Of a DNA stretch of 62,647 nucleotides, positions 16,984 through 26,875 are shown piece after piece. Source of the DNA: Leptolinea sp964424035 (lineage in GTDB: Bacteria; Chloroflexota; Anaerolineae; Anaerolineales; Anaerolineaceae); assembly GCA_964424035.1 (NCBI GenBank), contig CAYRHB010000003.1:1-62647 (forward strand), in the 5' to 3' direction. Every line of letters begins with the position of its first letter. The first letter of the stretch is position 1. Both the position numbers and the translations under genes were made by a program. The notes below the pieces were generated by a model. The model did not search any database. It saw only the letters and a program-made list of their open reading frames with translations, and was not told where the DNA came from.

Positions 16984-18975
16984 TCATCGCAAGACCAGAT
17001 AGGTGAAAATGGCGGCAACCCCGACGACTATGGATAAGGCATAAAAGCGTACATATCCATTTTCGAGCCGTGAGAATTGGCGAGAGATGGCTTTCGTTAA
17101 CGATCCCAGACCAACCGCGATCCCGTCGATCAAACCCTGGTCAACCGGTTCAGCCCATTCCCGGGCCATATCCTGCAGCGGGTTGACGATAAGTGAAGCG
17201 TACAATTCATCCACACGCCATTTCTCCTTTGCGCCGGTGTAGAAACTGCCCAGCCTGGCGGCCAATGGATCTACTTCGCCGGGTTTCCATTCCCATTTCC
17301 CGTAAAACATCCAGGCAGCAACAAACCCGGAAAGGGCAATAATCAGTGAAACGGAAGCGGTCACCAAATCAAATCCGGGTTGATGCCCCCCTCCAAGCGT
17401 ATGGTGCAGCCAGGTCTCCAATAAATTACTGCCGGGAAAATTCAACAGGCCACCCGTTACAGACAACGCAGCCAGGAGCACCAGTGGCAGTGTAATGACA
17501 GGCTTGTTTTCACTGGCCTGTTCCGCGTTTACCGTGCGCGGTCTGCCAAAGAATACCAGCCAGAGCTGGCGACCAACATAGAACGCTGTTAGGAAAGCGG
17601 AGATGAGCAGCACAATGAACACAGCCGGATGGGTATGCCTGGCGGTAGCCAGTATCTCATCCTTGGAAAAGAATCCGGCAAGCGGGGCAATACCAGCCAG
17701 AGCCAACGCACCAGCCAGATAAACCCAGAAGGTGACCGGCATTTTCTTCCGCAGGCCACCCATCAAGGTCATATCCTGTGGATCAATATGTGCGTGATGT
17801 CCATTGGTGTCATTGCCCGTTTCATCCAATTTTCGCGCGCCTTCCATCCCCAGAATCACCGAACCGGCTCCCAGGAAAAGCAGCGCCTTGAAGAAGGCAT
17901 GGGTGATCAGATGGAACATCCCGGCTACAAAAGCACCCATCCCCACGGCAGCCACCATGAACCCCAACTGGCTGATGGTGGAGTAAGCCAGCACTTTTTT
18001 GATGTCATTTTGGGCCATGGCGATGGTCGCCGCGAACAACGCGGTCAATGCGCCCACCCATACGACAGCATCCTGCGCCGCCGGGACAAGCTCATACAGA
18101 CCATGGGACCGTGCGATGAGGTATACACCGGCCGTGACCATGGTGGCGGCGTGGATCAGCGCGGAGACCGGTGTGGGACCGGCCATGGCGTCCGGCAGCC
18201 AGACATACAGGGGTAGCTGGGCGGATTTTCCGGTCACCCCCAGCAGCATGAACAGGGTAACAGCCAGCAAGACACCCGGCGCGGCGGCTGCCACTTCCGG
18301 TGCCCGGGCAAAGACAACATCGAATTGCAGGCTGCCGAAATTCCAGAACATGAGGAAAAGGGCGATCAGTAATCCAAAGTCACCAATACGGTTGACCAGA
18401 AATGCTTTTTTTCCTGCCCTGGCATTACCCAGACCGTCCTCCCCTTTTTCAAACCAGAACCCAATAAGCAGATAGGAGCATAATCCCACCCCCTCCCAAC
18501 CGACAAATAGCATCAGGTAGTTATCGGCTGAAACCAGAATCATCATGGCAAGAATGAACAGGTTAAAGAAGATAAAGAAACGGGTATAACGGCCGGGGTC
18601 TGCATTGAAGCGCACATCATAGTGCATGTAGCCCGCAGCATAGATATGGATGAGGGTCCCAACTCCGGTTACCGCCAGCATCATGGCGACCGACAAGGTA
18701 TCGACGCGGAAAACCCAGTCCACCTGCAGCGTGCCCGTGTGGATCCACTCCAACAAGGTGATGGTCGTTCCTTCCGGATGGCGGATCAACGCCAACATGA
18801 GGAGTATGGAAATGACAAAGCTGCCACCGGCTGCCAGACAGGCTGTGGCAGAAGTAAACTTCTCGCCCAGCCGGCGTCCTAAAAGCAGGTTAATGAAAAT
18901 ACCCAGCAACGGGAACCATACCACCCAGGGGACAAGAGAAAATGCAGGATCAGTTACTAATTCACGGAACAGCAT
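16984..18975 (-). CDS. nuoL: NADH-quinone oxidoreductase subunit L
   Basis: A 663-residue subunit, the largest antiporter-like member of the membrane arm, with the long C-terminal lateral helix expected after residue 540. Conserved stretches include MLFVGWEGVGLCSYLLIGFW, SAQLPLYVWLPDAMAGPTPV and ATMVTAGVYLIARSH. GGAG lies 7 bases before the ATG. A His/Asp-rich cytosolic loop (GNDTNGHHAHIDPQD) near residue 390 is a local feature. Confidence 0.96.
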   Translation of the reverse strand: MLFRELVTDPAFSLVPWVVWFPLLGIFINLLLGRRLGEKFTSATACLAAGGSFVISILLMLALIRHPEGTTITLLEWIHTGTLQVDWVFRVDTLSVAMMLAVTGVGTLIHIYAAGYMHYDVRFNADPGRYTRFFIFFNLFILAMMILVSADNYLMLFVGWEGVGLCSYLLIGFWFEKGEDGLGNARAGKKAFLVNRIGDFGLLIALFLMFWNFGSLQFDVVFARAPEVAAAAPGVLLAVTLFMLLGVTGKSAQLPLYVWLPDAMAGPTPVSALIHAATMVTAGVYLIARSHGLYELVPAAQDAVVWVGALTALFAATIAMAQNDIKKVLAYSTISQLGFMVAAVGMGAFVAGMFHLITHAFFKALLFLGAGSVILGMEGARKLDETGNDTNGHHAHIDPQDMTLMGGLRKKMPVTFWVYLAGALALAGIAPLAGFFSKDEILATARHTHPAVFIVLLISAFLTAFYVGRQLWLVFFGRPRTVNAEQASENKPVITLPLVLLAALSVTGGLLNFPGSNLLETWLHHTLGGGHQPGFDLVTASVSLIIALSGFVAAWMFYGKWEWKPGEVDPLAARLGSFYTGAKEKWRVDELYASLIVNPLQDMAREWAEPVDQGLIDGIAVGLGSLTKAISRQFSRLENGYVRFYALSIVVGVAAIFTYLVLR

Positions 18976-18988
18976 GGGTATTCTCCAC

Positions 18989-19291
18989 CTAGCCTTTCAG
19001 ACTGTTCACCTGGTCTATGTCAATACTATGCCTGGTGCGGAAAATGGCCACCATCAATGCGAGTCCAATAGCCACTTCAGCGGCGGCTACCGTCATAACG
19101 AAAAAAACCGTGATCTGGCCGTCCAATAATCCGAACTGCCGGGCAAAAGCCACAAAAACCAGGTTGGCCGCGTTGAACATCAGCTCAAGAGACATAAATA
19201 CGACAAGTGCATTACGGCGGACCAGTACACCGACAATGCCGATGAAAAACATGATGAGCGCCAACGTCAAATAGTGCGAAACAGGAACCAT
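18989..19291 (-). CDS. nuoK: NADH-quinone oxidoreductase subunit K
   Basis: A 100-residue subunit with three membrane helices. The conserved acidic residues of the proton path are in MSLELMFNAANLVFVAFA and AAAEVAIGLALMVAIFRT. Standard length. Four bases separate it from nuoJ upstream; AAAGGA precedes the start. Confidence 0.96.
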   Translation of the reverse strand: MVPVSHYLTLALIMFFIGIVGVLVRRNALVVFMSLELMFNAANLVFVAFARQFGLLDGQITVFFVMTVAAAEVAIGLALMVAIFRTRHSIDIDQVNSLKG

Positions 19292-19294
19292 CCC

Positions 19295-19834
19295 TTATTC
19301 CTTTCCCTGCCGGGTCAGTCTCTTCTTCTGAATCTCTGACCGGGTAAGCACGACGGCGCCGATAATGGCGACCAGGAGGATGAATGATGTAATTTCAAAC
19401 GGCAATAAATAGGTGCTGAAAAGGGTCATACCGACCTTCGCAGGGCTGGCATAATCCGTGGCCGGCATGGTCAAAATCTCCACAGGCAGGTTCGATCGAA
19501 ACACAGCCAGCAAGGTGATCCCACCCAGGAATACTACAGAGATCAAAACAGCCAGTACACGCTGCTGGCGATTCTTTGCCTCATCCTGCAATTGTTCAGC
19601 CCCCAGCAGCATGATGACAAACAGGAAAAGGACCATGATCGCGCCGGCATACACGGTCACCTGAGCCATGGCGATGAATGGCGCGCCCAGGGTGATATAC
19701 AGGATGGCCACTGAGGCAAAATTAAGTACCAGGAATAAAGCGGAATAAATGGCATTCCGGCTGATCAGCATCCCCAGTGATGTGGCGATCACAATCGCGG
19801 CAACAAGATAGAAGAAAATGGCACCAATCTGCAT
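19295..19834 (-). CDS. nuoJ: NADH-quinone oxidoreductase subunit J
   Basis: A 179-residue membrane subunit with five helices. The characteristic TM3 segment VYAGAIMVLFLFVIMLLG, with its pi-bulge, is present. Standard length and place between nuoI and nuoK. It links the quinone module with the proton-pumping arm. Confidence 0.95.
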   Translation of the reverse strand: MQIGAIFFYLVAAIVIATSLGMLISRNAIYSALFLVLNFASVAILYITLGAPFIAMAQVTVYAGAIMVLFLFVIMLLGAEQLQDEAKNRQQRVLAVLISVVFLGGITLLAVFRSNLPVEILTMPATDYASPAKVGMTLFSTYLLPFEITSFILLVAIIGAVVLTRSEIQKKRLTRQGKE

Positions 19835-19845
19835 TCAGGACCTCA

Positions 19846-20337
19846 TCAATCCACCGGGTCTTTCATGGCGGGTACAGAGCGGGTAAACAAACCGGGTTCT
19901 GTCACCTGTGGAGTGGGCTTCCCTCCCGGAGGGACCGGTTCCAGGAGCATATCTTTGGTATAGATGGCCTGTTCCCGGCCGGTAAATGACAGTTCATAAT
20001 TATCACCAAGCACGATGGCTTCCGTCGGGCAGGCATCTTCGCAGAAGCCGCAATAAATACAACGCAGCATGTTGATCTGGTAGGTGCTGGCATAGCGTTC
20101 GCCCGGTGAGTAGCGTTCGGTGTCCGTGTTCTCCGATGCCTCCACAAAAATGGCATCAGATGGACAGGCTGCCGCGCACAGGGAACACCCGATACATTTT
20201 TCCAGGCCGTTCTCGTACCGTTTCAGAACATGGCGGCCTTTGAAACGTTCACGCACCGGTCTCTTCACTTCCGGGTAGGAAACCGTGACCGGTTTCTCAA
20301 ACATCGATTTAAAAGTCGTCCACAATCCGCGCAACAT
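19846..20337 (-). CDS. nuoI: NADH-quinone oxidoreductase subunit I
   Basis: A 163-residue ferredoxin-like subunit with two 4Fe-4S sites: CIGCSLCAAACP and CIYCGFCEDACP. These pass electrons from the peripheral chain towards cluster N2. The frame is open further upstream, but ATG at 20337 (MLRGLWTTFKSMF) has GGAGG ahead of it and matches family starts. Two bases separate it from the nuoH stop. Confidence 0.96.
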   Translation of the reverse strand: MLRGLWTTFKSMFEKPVTVSYPEVKRPVRERFKGRHVLKRYENGLEKCIGCSLCAAACPSDAIFVEASENTDTERYSPGERYASTYQINMLRCIYCGFCEDACPTEAIVLGDNYELSFTGREQAIYTKDMLLEPVPPGGKPTPQVTEPGLFTRSVPAMKDPVD

Positions 20338-20339
20338 AT

Positions 20340-21347
20340 CTAACCTCCGGCAACCAGTAAACGCAGTACAGCCGTAATGACAATGGAAAACAATGAGAGC
20401 GGCACCAGTACCTTCCAACCGAACGCCATCAGACGGTCATAACGGAAACGCGGCAGGGTTGCGCGCACCCAGATCATAAAGAACAACCAGAGTGCCACTT
20501 TCACAAACAGGTATACGGGTCCCAAACCCGGAAGGACATCCACGAATGGACCATGATATCCACCCAGGAAAAGGGTGGCGCCGATCATGGAGACGGCGAT
20601 CATTTTTATGTACTCAGCCATGAAGAATAACGCGAATTTCATGCTTGAATATTCGGCATGGTAACCCGCTGTTAATTCCTGCTCGGCTTCCGGCATATCG
20701 AATGGCGACCGGTTGACCTCTGCCAGGCTGGCAATCACAAAGATCACAAAGCTGATCGGCATAATGACCACAAACCATAAACCCTTTTGCGCTTCCACAA
20801 TGGCACTCAGGCTCATTGAACCGGCCCACAAAATGGGTCCAACAAACGACATACCCAGCGCCAGTTCGTAGCTGATCATCTGCGCGGTTGCCCTCAAGCC
20901 GCCCAGCATGGCATATTTATTGTTGCTGGACCAGCCCGCGAGTGTGATGCCGTACACCGATATGGATGTCACCGATAGGATATACAGTACACCCACATTG
21001 ATATCCGCCAGTTGCAGTGAAACCGTCCGGCCGAAAAGCTCGACAATTGAACCCCACGGAATGACCGCTGTGATCACCAGGGCCGGGATAACCGTAATGA
21101 CCGGCGCCAGCACGAAGATCAATTTATCCGCGCCAGCCGGGATCAATTCTTCCTTGAATATCAATTTGATGCCATCCGCCACAGGCTGTAGCAATCCCTG
21201 CCAGCCAACCCGGTCAGGGCCAATGCGGACCTGCATTTTGGCCAGTACGCGCCGTTCATACCAGGTGACATAGGCGAATCCGGCAGTCATAACCAGAATG
21301 ATGATCACGGATTTGATTACCCATTCCCAGATCATTGCAGCATCCAT
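20340..21347 (-). CDS. nuoH: NADH-quinone oxidoreductase subunit H
   Basis: A 335-residue membrane subunit with eight helices that forms the quinone chamber with NuoB and NuoD. Diagnostic segments are YERRVLAKMQVRIGPDRVGW, SLAEVNRSPFDMPEAEQELT and WVRATLPRFRYD. The start at 21347 (MDAAMIWEW) is chosen over a longer frame reaching into nuoG; the nuoG stop is immediately before it. Confidence 0.96.
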   Translation of the reverse strand: MDAAMIWEWVIKSVIIILVMTAGFAYVTWYERRVLAKMQVRIGPDRVGWQGLLQPVADGIKLIFKEELIPAGADKLIFVLAPVITVIPALVITAVIPWGSIVELFGRTVSLQLADINVGVLYILSVTSISVYGITLAGWSSNNKYAMLGGLRATAQMISYELALGMSFVGPILWAGSMSLSAIVEAQKGLWFVVIMPISFVIFVIASLAEVNRSPFDMPEAEQELTAGYHAEYSSMKFALFFMAEYIKMIAVSMIGATLFLGGYHGPFVDVLPGLGPVYLFVKVALWLFFMIWVRATLPRFRYDRLMAFGWKVLVPLSLFSIVITAVLRLLVAGG

Positions 21348-21348
21348 G

Positions 21349-23829
21349 TTATTCACCTTCCCGGCTGGAACGATCACCCACCGGCGGGACAACCTGCGCC
21401 ACCTGAGGTTCGTGAATAGGCACACCTGTCGAACGTGGAATCAGCCCGACGCCCTCCGGGATAGTACCGTCAGCCCTTATACGCACGGGATACGCCGCAC
21501 CGTCCACCGGCAGCATTACATGCATATCATCAGCCAGCATCATCTTTTTCGCGGTCTCCGGGTGGATGCTCAATTCCGGATGAGCCAACCGCGATGCCAG
21601 TAGGGGTGATGTCGTCACTGTGATTCCCCGGTCAAATAGACGGGTCACCGGATAGACAACCAGTTCGTGCGATTCCGGTTGAAATTCGGGAACCGCAATA
21701 TTCCTGTTAATATCAAAATCATCCGCTACTAAGAGTGGTAACTGGATCCCCAATCCCTGTTTGTTGGCATACGATGTTCCACCATAATAGACATCCTGCC
21801 GGCCAATGATAGGCCACTGTTCGCTGGTTTCAGCCAGTTTCCGGTAATTAAGTCCGGAATATTGCGGGATTTCAGCTTCGATCTGCGCGAAAACCAGCGA
21901 TGCCGCACCATGTTCCATCGAAACACCCAGTTTTTTACCCAGTTCGGCGGCGATCTCAAAATCCGCCCGCCGGCCATCCGGCGCGGGAACTGCCGGATAA
22001 AAACGCTGCACACGTCTTTCACCGGATGTATATGTTCCCTCGCGCTCTGTAAATGCCAGTACCGGGAGGACTATATCCGCCTGTCTGGCGGTCGCGGTCA
22101 TAAACAGGTCCTGCACAATGACAAAGCCGGCATTTTCAAGAGCCCGCTCAAATAATGGATCATCAATGGCCGGATCTGCTCCGGCAATCAAAAGAACGCC
22201 GGCACTGGAAAGCAACCTGACCATAACTTCCGCCGGTTGAGCGCCCATATCCCAGAGCCCCTGGGTATTGCCGCGTTCCCACACCGGGATCACACCGCTG
22301 TTGACCTTGCGGGCATGTCCACTCGCCTGCAATAAACCGGCACAGGCTGCAGCCAGTTGACCGGTTGCCTCGCGACCCAGTCCGTCACTGCCATAGAAGA
22401 CAACCAGGTTTTCAGACCGGTTAATGGACTCAGCCAGCTCACCGGCCAACAATCCGTTGACTGCATCCGTCTCTCCTCCGCAGGCAATCCGGATTACACG
22501 CGTGGCAGCGGCATCAAGGCGGTCAGGCCGGTTGCTGATTACGATCAACGCCGCGCCGCGTTTGACGGCTTCGCGCACACGCAACCACCACACCGGCGCT
22601 TCTTCATGCAGATCGCAGGCCGCGACAACAATCGTTGAACCTTTGCCCAGGTTTCCAAGGTTGCTGCCGGGCTGCATCCCATAGCGGTTGACAACATCTC
22701 CGCCAGCCATGCGGCTGTAACCGATGAATTTGCCACCCTGTGATTCCGTCAGCTTCCGCAGGTTGAACAGATCCTCGTTTGTTAACCGGCCACTGACCAG
22801 AGTAACCAGGCTGCTGCCGGCTGCTTTGATCTTTGCGGCGGCTGCCCCGAGAGCTTCCTCCCAACCCGCCTCAACGAGATCAGAATCCACCCGCATCAAT
22901 GGCGCTTTCAAACGGTCCGGGCTGTCAGCGAAATGGTAGGCAAAACGCCCTTTGTCGCACATCCAGATTTCATTAACCTGTTCGTTCTGTCGCGGCATGA
23001 TGCGTTTGATGGCTACATCGCCTCCGGTCTTGGCTTCACGCCGTACATTGATGGTTGTGTTGCAGCCTACAGGACAATGTGTGCACAGACTGGCCGCACT
23101 GTTCAATTCCCAGGGACGGGCTCCGAAACGAAAATCAGCCGTGGTCAACGCGCCCACCGGGCAGATATCTGTTGTATTGCCGGAAAAGATCGAATCAAAA
23201 CCCGGTTCAGAATATGTGACGATCTCAAGTTTTCGACCACGGTTGTAGAACCCGATGACCGGGTCACCGGCAATATCGGATTGAAAACGTACGCAACGCG
23301 CACATTGAATGCAACGCTCACGGTCAAGGTAGATCAGATCGCCAAGCGCGATATGCTTGGCCGCGTGGGATTTTTCATCATACAGGAAGCGGCTGTCCCC
23401 CGGACCGTGTTCCAGGGTCAAATTCTGAAGCGGACACTCGCCGCCCTTATCACACACCGGACAATCCAGGGGATGGGATGTCAAAAGGAATTCCACCACA
23501 TCCCGGCGGGCGTCCCTCACTTTGTCACTCAAACCAACCACTACCATACCTTCACTTACCGGTGTGGTACAGGCGGTTTCCAGTTTGGGTCCAAACTGGA
23601 TCTTCGGTGTTCCATCCACCTCAAGAACAGGGGTATGGGTGGCACGGTCGATCACCGGGCGGCCAATTTCCACCAGGCACATACGGCACATCCCCACCGG
23701 CTCCATTTTGGGATGATAGCAAAACACCGGAATATCGATCCCGATTCGTTTTGCCGCGTCAACGATCATCGTCCCTTCCGGGGCGGTTACGGTTCGGCCA
23801 TCAATTGTGAGGGTAATGTCTTTTGGCAT
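21349..23829 (-). CDS. nuoG: NADH-quinone oxidoreductase subunit G
   Basis: An 826-residue peripheral subunit. The N-terminal 2Fe-2S ferredoxin domain has Cys37, Cys48 and Cys51. It is followed by the His-Cys 4Fe-4S segment (DCPVCDKGGECPLQN), a further 4Fe-4S segment (RCIQCARCVRFQ ... CPVGALT), and a molybdopterin-oxidoreductase-like domain that opens with SLCTHCPVGCNTTINV. It carries several iron-sulfur clusters of the electron chain from FMN to quinone. The CTHCPVGC motif suggests the extra N7-type cluster is kept. Confidence 0.95.
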   Translation of the reverse strand: MPKDITLTIDGRTVTAPEGTMIVDAAKRIGIDIPVFCYHPKMEPVGMCRMCLVEIGRPVIDRATHTPVLEVDGTPKIQFGPKLETACTTPVSEGMVVVGLSDKVRDARRDVVEFLLTSHPLDCPVCDKGGECPLQNLTLEHGPGDSRFLYDEKSHAAKHIALGDLIYLDRERCIQCARCVRFQSDIAGDPVIGFYNRGRKLEIVTYSEPGFDSIFSGNTTDICPVGALTTADFRFGARPWELNSAASLCTHCPVGCNTTINVRREAKTGGDVAIKRIMPRQNEQVNEIWMCDKGRFAYHFADSPDRLKAPLMRVDSDLVEAGWEEALGAAAAKIKAAGSSLVTLVSGRLTNEDLFNLRKLTESQGGKFIGYSRMAGGDVVNRYGMQPGSNLGNLGKGSTIVVAACDLHEEAPVWWLRVREAVKRGAALIVISNRPDRLDAAATRVIRIACGGETDAVNGLLAGELAESINRSENLVVFYGSDGLGREATGQLAAACAGLLQASGHARKVNSGVIPVWERGNTQGLWDMGAQPAEVMVRLLSSAGVLLIAGADPAIDDPLFERALENAGFVIVQDLFMTATARQADIVLPVLAFTEREGTYTSGERRVQRFYPAVPAPDGRRADFEIAAELGKKLGVSMEHGAASLVFAQIEAEIPQYSGLNYRKLAETSEQWPIIGRQDVYYGGTSYANKQGLGIQLPLLVADDFDINRNIAVPEFQPESHELVVYPVTRLFDRGITVTTSPLLASRLAHPELSIHPETAKKMMLADDMHVMLPVDGAAYPVRIRADGTIPEGVGLIPRSTGVPIHEPQVAQVVPPVGDRSSREGE

Positions 23830-23865
23830 TCGCTCAAAAATCCTTCTCTACTGATAACAATGCAG

Positions 23866-25119
23866 CTATCGGTTGATCAGTTTCTCAAAGTCCGGGCGGA
23901 ATCTCTCAATGCCCGATGTAACAGCCATGGTGGAAAACTCACCCAGGGCACACAGGCATTTACCCTGCATTTGCCGGGCAACCGTATCCAACAGGGTGAT
24001 GTCAGTCAGATCAGCCTTTCCTTCCTTGATCCGCCGGGTTAGGTGGCCCATCCAGTACGTGCCTTCACGACAGGGGGTGCATTTACCGCAAGATTCATGG
24101 CGGAAGAATTGCACGGTTTTATCCACCAGCCAGGCTATGTTGACAGAATCATCCAGAATAATGACCGAAGCAGAGCCAAGCGGGGCATTCAGATTGGTCA
24201 TGGTGGATTCGTAGTCCATGGAAGTGTCCAGAGCCCGGTCATCCGCGGGAACAATGACCGACGACGCACCGGCGGACATAATGGCTTTTATGACCCGACC
24301 TTCAGGTACGCCGCCTCCATGTGTATAAATCAATTCGCGGAATGTAGTTCCCAGCGGCAACTCATAGTTGCCGGGTTGGTTGACACAACCGGAAAGGCTG
24401 AAAATTTTCACGCCGGGAGATTTCTCGGTTCCCAATGATTTGAACCAATCCACCCCGCGGTCAACAATCGGTGGCAGGTTGGCAAGGGTTTCCACGTTGT
24501 TGATCACAGTGGGTTTGCCAAACAGGCCATTGACCGCCGGGAATGGTGGCCGCAGACGCGGCTGTCCCAACTTCCCTTCGATCGATTCCAGCAGTGCGGT
24601 TTCTTCACCGCAGATATATGCTCCAGCACCCAGATGGGTATGCAAGCGCAGGGAATATGAACTGCCGAAGAGGTTGTCGCCCAGTAATCCGGCTGTCTCC
24701 AGTTCCGCGATGCATCCATCCAGTTGCTGCGCGATCTGCCAGAATTCACCACGCAGATAGATGTACGCGCTATTGGCCTGCACCGCGTATGAAGCCAGCA
24801 TTAACCCTTCCAGGAACTGGTACGGGTTCGATTCCAGGATCTCACGGTCTTTGAATGTACCGGGTTCCGACTCGTCCGCGTTAGCCACCACATAATGCGG
24901 CCAGAGGGTATCTGGAAGGAAACTCCATTTAACCCCGGTGGGAAAACCCGCTCCTCCCCTGCCGCGCAAGCCTGAAGACTTGACCAGATCAATGAGCCCG
25001 GATGGTTGCATGGTTTTCACAGCTTTTTCAAAAGCCGAGAAACCGGTGTTTTTTCGGTAGATATTTAATGTATGGATCCCGGGTATATCCCGGTGCCGGT
25101 AGAGGATATGTCCGCTCAT
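23866..25119 (-). CDS. nuoF: NADH-quinone oxidoreductase subunit F
   Basis: A 417-residue subunit that oxidises NADH through FMN. GLRGRGGAGFPTGVKW is the nucleotide-binding glycine loop, GAGAYICGEETALLESIEG the FMN site, and CGKCTPCREG plus the later CLCALGE give the four Cys of cluster N3. It overlaps nuoE by an ATGA junction, indicating translational coupling. Confidence 0.96.
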   Translation of the reverse strand: MSGHILYRHRDIPGIHTLNIYRKNTGFSAFEKAVKTMQPSGLIDLVKSSGLRGRGGAGFPTGVKWSFLPDTLWPHYVVANADESEPGTFKDREILESNPYQFLEGLMLASYAVQANSAYIYLRGEFWQIAQQLDGCIAELETAGLLGDNLFGSSYSLRLHTHLGAGAYICGEETALLESIEGKLGQPRLRPPFPAVNGLFGKPTVINNVETLANLPPIVDRGVDWFKSLGTEKSPGVKIFSLSGCVNQPGNYELPLGTTFRELIYTHGGGVPEGRVIKAIMSAGASSVIVPADDRALDTSMDYESTMTNLNAPLGSASVIILDDSVNIAWLVDKTVQFFRHESCGKCTPCREGTYWMGHLTRRIKEGKADLTDITLLDTVARQMQGKCLCALGEFSTMAVTSGIERFRPDFEKLINR

Positions 25120-25637
25120 TCCGCGCTCCCCTCCCGTTCCAATGCTTTTTTCTTCAATTCGTCGATTAATGTCAGTGCGGCATCCACTGTCTGGTTTTCA
25201 TGGTAAGAAATATCGCCATCACCCTGCAACTGAAACAATGGCGCATGATGGCAGCCCGCCAGACATTTTACTTCTTCGATCGTGATCAAACCATCGGAAG
25301 TGGTTTCACCCACTTTAATGCCCACATTCTCACACAGGTCTTTAAGGAACCGGTCTGCTCCGCGCAACGCACAGGGAAGGTCAGTGCAGACCTGCAGCCG
25401 GAATTTACCGGCCGGTTTGTCATGATACAGTGAATAGAAACCAACAATGGAAGCCACTTCAGTCGGGGTTATCTCGAGGATCGCGGCAATATCATTAATG
25501 GTCTGTTTGTTGATAAACCCGTTCTCCCTCTGGGCCAGATAAAGAAGCGGCATTAGCGCTGAACGTTTCTGGTCCGGTGGATAGGCGGACAGGATCTTTT
25601 GAATTTCTTCTGTGAATTGTATTAAGAATTCATTCAC
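25116..25637 (-). CDS. nuoE: NADH-quinone oxidoreductase subunit E
   Basis: A 173-residue thioredoxin-fold subunit with the 2Fe-2S cluster N1a. Its ligands are in CTDLPC and CLAGC. It overlaps nuoD by 4 bases at its start and nuoF by 4 bases at its end. Together with NuoF and NuoG it makes the NADH dehydrogenase module. Confidence 0.95.
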   Translation of the reverse strand: MNEFLIQFTEEIQKILSAYPPDQKRSALMPLLYLAQRENGFINKQTINDIAAILEITPTEVASIVGFYSLYHDKPAGKFRLQVCTDLPCALRGADRFLKDLCENVGIKVGETTSDGLITIEEVKCLAGCHHAPLFQLQGDGDISYHENQTVDAALTLIDELKKKALEREGSAE

Positions 25638-26875
25638 CGGTCAGAATCTCCCAGAATGACATCAAGGCTTCCAATAATACCGACCAGATCAGCCACAAAA
25701 TGCTGACGGGTGATCATCGGCATGATCTGAAGGTTTACAAAGGAAGGTGTGCGGAAATGGATCCGCTGCGCCTTGGGACCACCATTCCCTTCCAGAAAAA
25801 CTCCGATCTCGCCGCGGGGCGATTCAGCCGTGACATATACACTTTCTGCCGGAGCGGAAAATCCCTCCGTCCACAGTTTGAAATGGTGGATCAGGGCTTC
25901 CATGCTCGTACCAATCTCCGAACGCGGCGGTGGAACAAATTTATGGTTGTTGCTGCGTACCGGACCTTGCGGCAATGTGTTGACCGCCTGATCAATGATG
26001 CGTACCGATTCCCGCATTTCCTGGACGCGAACCAGGTATCGGGCATATACATCACCCGCCGTCTGAGTGGGTATGTTGAAATCATATCTTTCATAACCAC
26101 TGTACGGGCGGTTCTTTCGCAGGTCAAATTCCCTGCCGGTTGCCCTCAGAATGGGTCCGGTAATGCCGTAACGGATGCAATCATCGGTTGTAATCGGGCC
26201 AATGCCGACCGTGCGTTCCAGGAAAAGGGCATTTTTTGTCAACATGGATTCATATTCATCCAGGCGCCGGGGAAGGATGGCCGTGAAATTGCGCACCGCG
26301 GCTTCGAATCCATCCGGAACATCGCGCCACAGGCCTCCCGGCCGGATGTATGTGGTCATCATGCGCTGTCCGGAACACATTTCCAGAATGTCGAGGATCA
26401 TCTCCCGTTCGCGCATGGCATACATGAATACCGACATGGCAGCCAGGTCAAGCGCCGACGTCCCTATCCACAGCAGGTGGGAGGAGATGCGGGTCAATTC
26501 TGCGAGGATCACACGGACCGCCTGAGCCCGTTCCGGGACATCAAGCTCCACCAGTTTTTCAATGGCCATACAATACACGAAGTTGTTCCCGACATTGTTC
26601 AGGTAGTCCATCCGGTCGGTCATTACTTCGGCCTTCTGGTAGGTTTTGGCTTCCATATTCTTTTCGATGCCGGTATGCAGGAATCCGATATCCGGAATGC
26701 AGTTTTGGACGATCTCACCATCCAGTTCCAACAGCAGACGCAATACGCCGTGTGTGCTGGGATGCTGAGGACCCATGTTCAACAGCATGGTCTCGCCGGT
26801 CAAAGCCCGGTCAGAAACCAGGTGCCGCAGTTCGTCGATATTTGTTTCCCGGTAATCCTTTTTATTTTCGTTCAT
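25634..26875 (-). CDS. nuoD: NADH-quinone oxidoreductase subunit D
   Basis: A 413-residue 49-kDa subunit, related to NiFe hydrogenase large subunits. It has the quinone-site loop GPQHPSTHGVLRLLLELDGE and GFLHTGIEKNME. It is separate from NuoC, unlike the fused form of enterobacteria. ATG at 26875 overlaps the TGA of the inserted protease gene as ATGA; a GTG six codons upstream is possible but lacks support. Confidence 0.95.
   Translation of the reverse strand: MNENKKDYRETNIDELRHLVSDRALTGETMLLNMGPQHPSTHGVLRLLLELDGEIVQNCIPDIGFLHTGIEKNMEAKTYQKAEVMTDRMDYLNNVGNNFVYCMAIEKLVELDVPERAQAVRVILAELTRISSHLLWIGTSALDLAAMSVFMYAMREREMILDILEMCSGQRMMTTYIRPGGLWRDVPDGFEAAVRNFTAILPRRLDEYESMLTKNALFLERTVGIGPITTDDCIRYGITGPILRATGREFDLRKNRPYSGYERYDFNIPTQTAGDVYARYLVRVQEMRESVRIIDQAVNTLPQGPVRSNNHKFVPPPRSEIGTSMEALIHHFKLWTEGFSAPAESVYVTAESPRGEIGVFLEGNGGPKAQRIHFRTPSFVNLQIMPMITRQHFVADLVGIIGSLDVILGDSDR

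Noticed and set aside
22933..24042. Long plus-strand open frame (369 codons) across nuoG/nuoF
   Set aside because: It is fully antisense to the well-supported nuoG and nuoF genes, has no recognisable domain, and its composition mirrors theirs.
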